This document shows positions 7,342 through 10,614 of a stretch of 10,614 bases of DNA, piece after piece. Positions within the stretch are counted from its first letter, which is position 1, and every line of letters starts with the position of its first letter. The notes beneath the pieces were generated by a model, which saw only the letters and a program-made list of their open reading frames with translations, made no database searches and had not been told where the DNA came from. The DNA comes from JBBRLG01 sp038231495 (GTDB lineage Bacteria > Planctomycetota > Planctomycetia > Gemmatales > Gemmataceae). Made by a program: the position numbers and the translations under genes. Where the stretch lies: NCBI GenBank assembly GCA_038231495.1, contig JBBRLG010000242.1, positions 1 to 10,614 of the forward strand, in the 5' to 3' direction.

Positions 7342-7751
7342 AACCTTTGCCTGGATCCGGCGCGGCCGCAGCCGCCGCGCGGGAACGGGGAACGCCCTCG
7401 GACGGGAAGGTCAAAGGAACTCGCGGTAGTTATTTGCCGGCCAAGGCAGGTCGGCTAGGGTGCAGCCGCGCGGAGGGGGCCGGGCGCATGCACTCAGGCA
7501 AAGCCTAGTTCACAGATTCGCGCCGGGCGCAAAATCGCGTTCGGAAATGGGCGGGGCGTGAAAACAGCCTGATGGTTTCGGTGAACCCGACGCCGGCAGT
7601 AACCGCGTCCGCAAATTTGGCGCTCATTGTCCCCTGAACTGCTCTCTTAAAAACGCCCCGCACCTGCGCACAATGGGTGATTGCCTCTTCGCCGACGCCG
7701 CGCGCCTTGCCCGGCGGGTGAAGTGACTCTCCCATCCCATCCGAGGCCGCC
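7342..7751. other. 410-base gene-free divergent intergenic region
   Basis: The stretch separates the divergent starts of the kinase gene (7341, minus) and the DUF5681-like gene (7752, plus), so both promoters should lie here. I see no convincing -35/-10 pair, no repeat of the families found elsewhere in the window, and no RNA gene. Open frames crossing it have no recognisable protein character. The only clear signal is GAGG at 7743-7746, five bases before the ATG at 7752. Confidence 0.6.
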
Positions 7752-8543
7752 ATGAAAAAGTCAAAGCTCGACTCCGACGCCCCGTCGTCCACCGACGCCG
7801 ACCGTCCCGCTTCGGCAACGCCGGACACCGACACCAAACCAGGTCACGACGCCCGCGGACGATTCACCGCGGGCAATGCGGGCGGGCCGGGCAACCCCTT
7901 CGGCCGGCGTGTCGCGGAACTCCGCACGGTCTTCCTGGAAGCGGTCACGCGCGAAGATTTGCAGTCCATCGTGGCCAAGGTCGTCGAAAAAGCCAAGGAA
8001 GGCGACCTGGCCGCGGCTAAATTGCTGCTTCAGTACACGATTGGTAAACCGGCGGAGACCGTGGACCCCGACACGCTCGACGTGCAAGAGCTGGAACTGT
8101 ATCAGCGTGCCCCGGCCCCCGGCGCGCTCCACGAACTGCTCGCCGCGCGGCTGCCGACCGAACTGGCCTGCAACCTGATGCGCCTAACGTTGCCTTGCGT
8201 CACCGCCAGCCTGGCCGACGCCGTGAGCGCGGAACTGCTCAAGCCCGCCGACCCGGAAGAGGCGGAAGTAGCCGACATGGACGACGACGAGGTGTTCGCA
8301 CGGTTGCAAGCGGCCGAGCGGGCGAAGGAAGCGGCACGCCACCAGGCTGCTCGTCCGCACCAAAATGAGGACCACTGCGGCCCGGCGACACCCGCACCGT
8401 CACCAAACGGAGATTCGCGACCCGCGCGGCCGGAAGGGAACGGATCGACCGCGAACGGCAAGCACGACCCGTCCACGAATGGCACGACGAACGGCCAGAC
8501 CGACGACCCCGGCACGCGCAAACGCTACCCCTTCGGGTTGTAG
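7752..8543 (+). CDS. Hypothetical protein with DUF5681-like N-terminus
   Basis: A 263-residue protein of unknown function. Residues 1-33 are polar and disordered. Residues 34-52 (ARGRFTAGNAGGPGNPFGRR) match the glycine-rich GNP-x-GR type opening of DUF5681-like proteins, followed by a helical part (about 54-115) with REDLQSIVAKVVEKAKEGD, AAAKLLLQYTIGKP and VDPDTLD. From memory this layout is common in Gemmata-type genomes; in other bacteria related openings occur in phage or mobile-element proteins, where a DNA-packaging or DNA-binding role has been suggested. Residues about 176-200 are acidic then rich in Arg/Ala, and the tail (about 210-263) is low-complexity Asn/Gly/Thr/Pro. There is no signal peptide or membrane segment. 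GAGG five bases before the ATG supports this start. No phage gene is nearby, so this looks like a chromosomal copy. Confidence 0.75.
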   Translation: MKKSKLDSDAPSSTDADRPASATPDTDTKPGHDARGRFTAGNAGGPGNPFGRRVAELRTVFLEAVTREDLQSIVAKVVEKAKEGDLAAAKLLLQYTIGKPAETVDPDTLDVQELELYQRAPAPGALHELLAARLPTELACNLMRLTLPCVTASLADAVSAELLKPADPEEAEVADMDDDEVFARLQAAERAKEAARHQAARPHQNEDHCGPATPAPSPNGDSRPARPEGNGSTANGKHDPSTNGTTNGQTDDPGTRKRYPFGL

Positions 8544-8619
8544 CCGTTTGCCCCAGTTCCGTTCCGCGATTGTGACGCTCATCGACTGATGGGCCGGCGC
8601 AGATTCCCCGCGCAGCGGT

Positions 8620-9219
8620 TTAGTACGTTGCTAGCAGTGTACCGTCTCGGCGTTTGGCGAAGGAAGATGTCGCCACGCCCTCCGGTCGAGTGTTGCCGCC
8701 CGGCGGATGCAGGCGATGGAGGTCAGGGAGATCGTTGGGGAAACCCATGAGTCGTCGATAGAGCGATGGATCGAAGCGCTCGGCTAGCGCAACGATGCCG
8801 ATCCAAAGGAGGCGGAACTCCGTGGACTGCGGGCTATCCAGGCCGAGCCGTTCGATCAACCGGGCGGCCTCCGGTGTGTCGGCGTGGATCACTCCGTCTT
8901 CCGTGACTCGCACGCCGGGGTCGAGCAACACGGCTGTTGCGTCTGGCACGTTGCGCTTGCCTTTCACCGCGTTACAGGACGCGCACGCATAAAGGAGATT
9001 GTCATAAGTCCGCTCTTGTTCGGGATGGAAGGTGACGGGAAGAAAATGGTCGATGTCGAACGTGCCAACCACGCGACCCCATTGCTCGCGAAATAGACAG
9101 TAAACACAGCGAAACGCGAACTCGTCGCGGAGCCACGGGCGATAGCTCTCGACGTCTGCGTAGCCCCGGGGTCCGTGGCGACGGACGTGCGGCTGGAAAG
9201 GGTAACGGAAGGCGGTCAT
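8620..9219 (-). CDS. HNH endonuclease
   Basis: A 199-residue protein with a complete zinc-finger-type HNH nuclease motif: CVYC (Cys38, Cys41), the catalytic IDHFLP (Asp57, His58, Pro61), the central Asn74 in YDNLLYAC, and CASCNAVKG (Cys79, Cys82, Asn83, Lys86). The four cysteines should hold a structural zinc, and His58 should be the general base for DNA cleavage with a divalent metal. The N-terminal 30 residues and the C-terminal half (about 95-199, with TPEAARLIERLGLDS and LALAERFD-like helices) have no domain I can name. The gene begins only three bases after the stop of the Phd-like gene, which implies translational coupling. The pair could be a toxin-antitoxin-like or defence unit, but HNH proteins also serve in restriction and mobile elements. 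Confidence 0.9.
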   Translation of the reverse strand: MTAFRYPFQPHVRRHGPRGYADVESYRPWLRDEFAFRCVYCLFREQWGRVVGTFDIDHFLPVTFHPEQERTYDNLLYACASCNAVKGKRNVPDATAVLLDPGVRVTEDGVIHADTPEAARLIERLGLDSPQSTEFRLLWIGIVALAERFDPSLYRRLMGFPNDLPDLHRLHPPGGNTRPEGVATSSFAKRRDGTLLATY

Positions 9220-9222
9220 GCG

Positions 9223-9597
9223 CTATTTACCGCTGATCTGCTGTTGGGCCTTGGCCAGAAGTTCTTGATGCAATCGCCGGGCATCCTCCAACGGTAGAGG
9301 GGCGACCCGTTGGCGATAACGCAGCATCTCCTCTTGCAGTCCAAGCAGTTCAACCCCTTCCTGGGGTGTCAAAGCGCCTGCGTATTTGCGGTCGATCAAT
9401 TCGCAACGCCGGGCGTTCTTGGCGTCCGTCCAGTCTACCGAATTCAATGCCGTGCCATTAGTCGCTTTAGGTAGAGGAACGACGCAGGCGACGGGTTGCC
9501 CCGACAACTCCAAAACGGCGCCCTCGGGGGGGACTGACAGGCCCAATACGAACTGGCGCACCACTTCGGGCTGGCCGTCCAACCGAATGTGCTTCAT
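9223..9597 (-). CDS. Phd-like small protein upstream of the HNH nuclease
   Basis: A 124-residue protein with two parts. Residues 1-45 (MKHIRLDGQPEVVRQF, then GAVLELSGQPVACVVPLP) resemble the short beta-strand region of Phd/YefM-type antitoxins, where a conserved LxxxGxPVA pattern occurs. Residues 50-124 contain NARRCELIDRKYAGALTP and VELLGLQEEMLRYRQRV, a helical, charged segment of a type I recall from planctomycete and cyanobacterial hypothetical proteins. There is no catalytic motif. GAGGA lies seven bases before the ATG at 9597, and a TATAAT sequence lies about 45 bases upstream. Being first in a two-gene operon with a nuclease fits an antitoxin or regulator role, but this is inference from arrangement and weak sequence likeness; the family could equally be a structural or accessory protein. 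Confidence 0.75.
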   Translation of the reverse strand: MKHIRLDGQPEVVRQFVLGLSVPPEGAVLELSGQPVACVVPLPKATNGTALNSVDWTDAKNARRCELIDRKYAGALTPQEGVELLGLQEEMLRYRQRVAPLPLEDARRLHQELLAKAQQQISGK

Positions 9598-9604
9598 GGC
9601 GGAT

Positions 9605-9609
9605 TCCTC
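9605..9609 (-). promoter_or_regulatory. Ribosome binding site of the Phd-like gene
   Basis: The minus strand reads GAGGA followed by ATCCGCC and the ATG at 9597, a seven-base spacing. It supports the chosen start of the first gene in the operon. Confidence 0.6.
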
Positions 9610-9641
9610 GTGCTTCAGACGACTGCAATGAAACTGCCGCT

Positions 9642-9675
9642 ATTATACGCGCAGCGTCATGACCACTTGTGTCAA
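9642..9675 (-). promoter_or_regulatory. Candidate sigma-70 promoter for the Phd-like/HNH operon
   Basis: On the minus strand a perfect TATAAT lies at 9647-9642 and a perfect TTGACA at 9675-9670. Their spacing is 22 bases, longer than the usual 16-18, so the two may not act together. The TATAAT would start transcription about 35-40 bases before the ATG at 9597, leaving a short leader that contains the GAGGA ribosome site. The -10 is the stronger part of the call. Confidence 0.4.
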
Positions 9676-9817
9676 GTTGCCCCGCGGTGAGTATATTTCT
9701 TTGGACCCCAAGCGATACACCCGAACCTGCGCATGCAGAAGGAAGATGTCGGCTTGTGGAGCAGGCGACTGCGGCTTAAAATACCTCCATGATCCGCATT
9801 GCAGACGACATCGGGGT

Positions 9818-9823
9818 AGGAGG
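9818..9823 (+). promoter_or_regulatory. Strong ribosome binding site of the DUF4058 gene
   Basis: AGGAGG sits five bases before the ATG at 9829. It is the best Shine-Dalgarno match in the window and fixes the start at the conserved MPIHDW N-terminus. Confidence 0.75.
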
Positions 9824-9828
9824 AAGCG

Positions 9829-10467
9829 ATGCCGATTCACGACTGGACCCGCGTCGATGCGGGCATCTTTCATCACTTTCACCTCGAATGGATCGCCGAA
9901 ATCTCGCGCGTGTTGAACCGGGGACTTTTGCCGCCGAACCACTACGCTCTGGCCGAAGAGGTCGCCGGCCCGATGGAGCCGGAGGTGACGGAAATCGATC
10001 TCTACGCCGCCAAGGCCAAGGCGATTGTCATTCGCCACACCAGCGACCACCAGATCATCGCGGTATTGGAAATTGTGTCGCCAGGGAACAAGAGCAGCCG
10101 GCAGCGGTTACGGGCATTCGTGGAGAAGGCCGAAAATCTACTGCGGGCGGGCGTTCACTTGCTGATCGTTGACCTGTTCCCGCCCGGATCGCGGGACCCG
10201 CAGGGCATTCACAAGGCCGTCTGGGACCAGTTCCTCGACAACGATTTTGAACTGCCATTCGACAAGCCGCTCACCCTCGCCGCCTACACCGGCGGTCCGT
10301 GGGCTGAAGCCTTCATCGAGCCAACCGCGGTGGACGCGCCTCTGGTGGACATGCCCTTGTTTCTGGCACCGGACGTTTACATTCCGGTGCCGTTGGAAGC
10401 GACCTACCTGTCCGCCTGGGATGCCGTGCCGGATTTTTGGCGCAACGTGCTCACGATTCCGCTTTAG
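9829..10467 (+). CDS. DUF4058 family protein (short form)
   Basis: A 212-residue member of DUF4058, a family expanded in Gemmata-type planctomycetes. The start MPIHDWTRVDAGIFHHFH (1-18) is the family hallmark, followed by RGLLPPNHYAL (31-41). The core EIVSPGNKSS (81-90), FVEKAENLLRAGVHLLIVD (97-115), DPQGIHKAVWDQF (123-135) and PLTLAAYTGG (147-156) is well conserved, and the end carries PLFLAPDVYIPVPLEATY (176-193). Function is unknown. Compared with relatives as I remember them (about 250 residues), roughly 40 residues between the early GPMEPEV (48-53) and the KAIVIRH strand (64-70) seem absent, so this copy may carry an internal deletion. The reading frame is intact and the ribosome site is strong, which argues it is expressed. 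It is transcribed divergently from the Phd-like/HNH operon. Confidence 0.88.
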   Translation: MPIHDWTRVDAGIFHHFHLEWIAEISRVLNRGLLPPNHYALAEEVAGPMEPEVTEIDLYAAKAKAIVIRHTSDHQIIAVLEIVSPGNKSSRQRLRAFVEKAENLLRAGVHLLIVDLFPPGSRDPQGIHKAVWDQFLDNDFELPFDKPLTLAAYTGGPWAEAFIEPTAVDAPLVDMPLFLAPDVYIPVPLEATYLSAWDAVPDFWRNVLTIPL

Positions 10468-10499
10468 CTGGCTGAACCCGCTCTCGTAGCCGCAAGCGG
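10467..10499. repeat. Dispersed repeat copy related to the 1864-1990 array
   Basis: GCTGGCTGAACCCGCT (10467-10482) is the exact reverse complement of 1943-1958, and GTAGCCGCAAGCGG (10486-10499) is identical to 1831-1844. The copy starts directly after the DUF4058 stop codon and runs into the poly-G tract, so its right side is missing. It shows that the tandem-array sequence belongs to an interspersed repeat family. Confidence 0.8.
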
Positions 10500-10614
10500 G
10501 GGGGGGGGGGGGGGGGAAACCCGCCCCAGACCCCCACCCGCACCCGGGGGGGGGAGGGGGGGGGGGGGTAATTGTGGGGGCGGGGTGGGCGTAGGGGGGG
10601 CGGCGCACCCCCGC
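10498..10614. other. Poly-G tail, probable sequencing or assembly artefact
   Basis: A run of 21 G (10498-10518) is followed by C-rich sequence, then 9 G, A and 11 G (10548-10568) and further G-dominated bases to the end. Codon structure and normal composition stop here. The pattern fits poly-G readthrough of short-read chemistry or a low-quality contig end within a repeat, and no biological feature should be called in it. Confidence 0.75.

Noticed and set aside
7505..7837. Minus-strand open frame of 110 codons in the divergent region
   Set aside because: It overlaps the 5' end of the DUF5681-like gene and has no recognisable protein pattern or ribosome site.
9667..9697. Plus-strand promoter TTGTGT-N19-TATATT for the DUF4058 gene
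   Set aside because: Spacing is 19 bases with only a partial -35 match, and it lies more than 120 bases from the start; too weak to call.
9643..10050. Minus-strand open frame opposite the DUF4058 gene
   Set aside because: It is antisense to a well-recognised family with a strong ribosome site and contains no motif.

Overview
The window is GC-rich chromosomal DNA that looks planctomycete, most likely from the Gemmata group. The indications are a DUF4058 protein beginning with the MPIHDWTRVDAG-type opening common in that group, a very large multidomain Ser/Thr kinase with HLDVKPRN and DFG motifs, a GRF-x-GNxGGPGNPF protein, many Hanks-type and Phd-like elements, and interspersed CCGCAAGCGG repeats. 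This assignment rests on recognition of protein families, not on a marker gene. There are no RNA genes, phage structural genes or CRISPR arrays.

Layout. Positions 1-1253 (minus) hold the 5' part of a secreted DUF3887/alpha-beta hydrolase that runs off the left edge. A striking perfect 35-bp inverted repeat (1285-1396) separates it from a small conserved hypothetical gene (1483-1794, minus). The next intergenic region carries three 40-bp tandem repeats (1864-1983). A membrane-anchored MutS-like ATPase follows on the plus strand (2123-3991) and converges on scpB (4033-4575, minus). Upstream of scpB in the same direction is a 2.7-kb gene for a tandem kinase-pseudokinase-PilZ protein (4610-7341), split near its 5' end by a frameshift. 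A 410-base gene-free stretch then separates it from a divergent hypothetical gene with a DUF5681-like N-terminus (7752-8543, plus). A convergent two-gene operon encodes a Phd-like protein and an HNH endonuclease (9597 down to 8620). Last is a DUF4058 gene (9829-10467, plus), another copy of the dispersed repeat, and a poly-G tail that looks like sequencing or assembly artefact.

How the genes work together. Little of the window is a single pathway. Two pairs are plausible transcription units: kinase plus scpB (34-bp gap, same strand) and Phd-like plus HNH (3-bp gap, probably translationally coupled, with a TATAAT promoter upstream). The most interesting protein is the kinase gene product, which joins an apparently active Ser/Thr kinase, a catalytically dead second kinase domain and a PilZ domain with intact c-di-GMP-binding motifs, suggesting a link between phosphorylation and c-di-GMP signalling. 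The most interesting non-coding structure is the set of repeats: one long hairpin element, a tandem 40-bp array, a 20-bp inverted pair flanking scpB, and a related copy at the right end.
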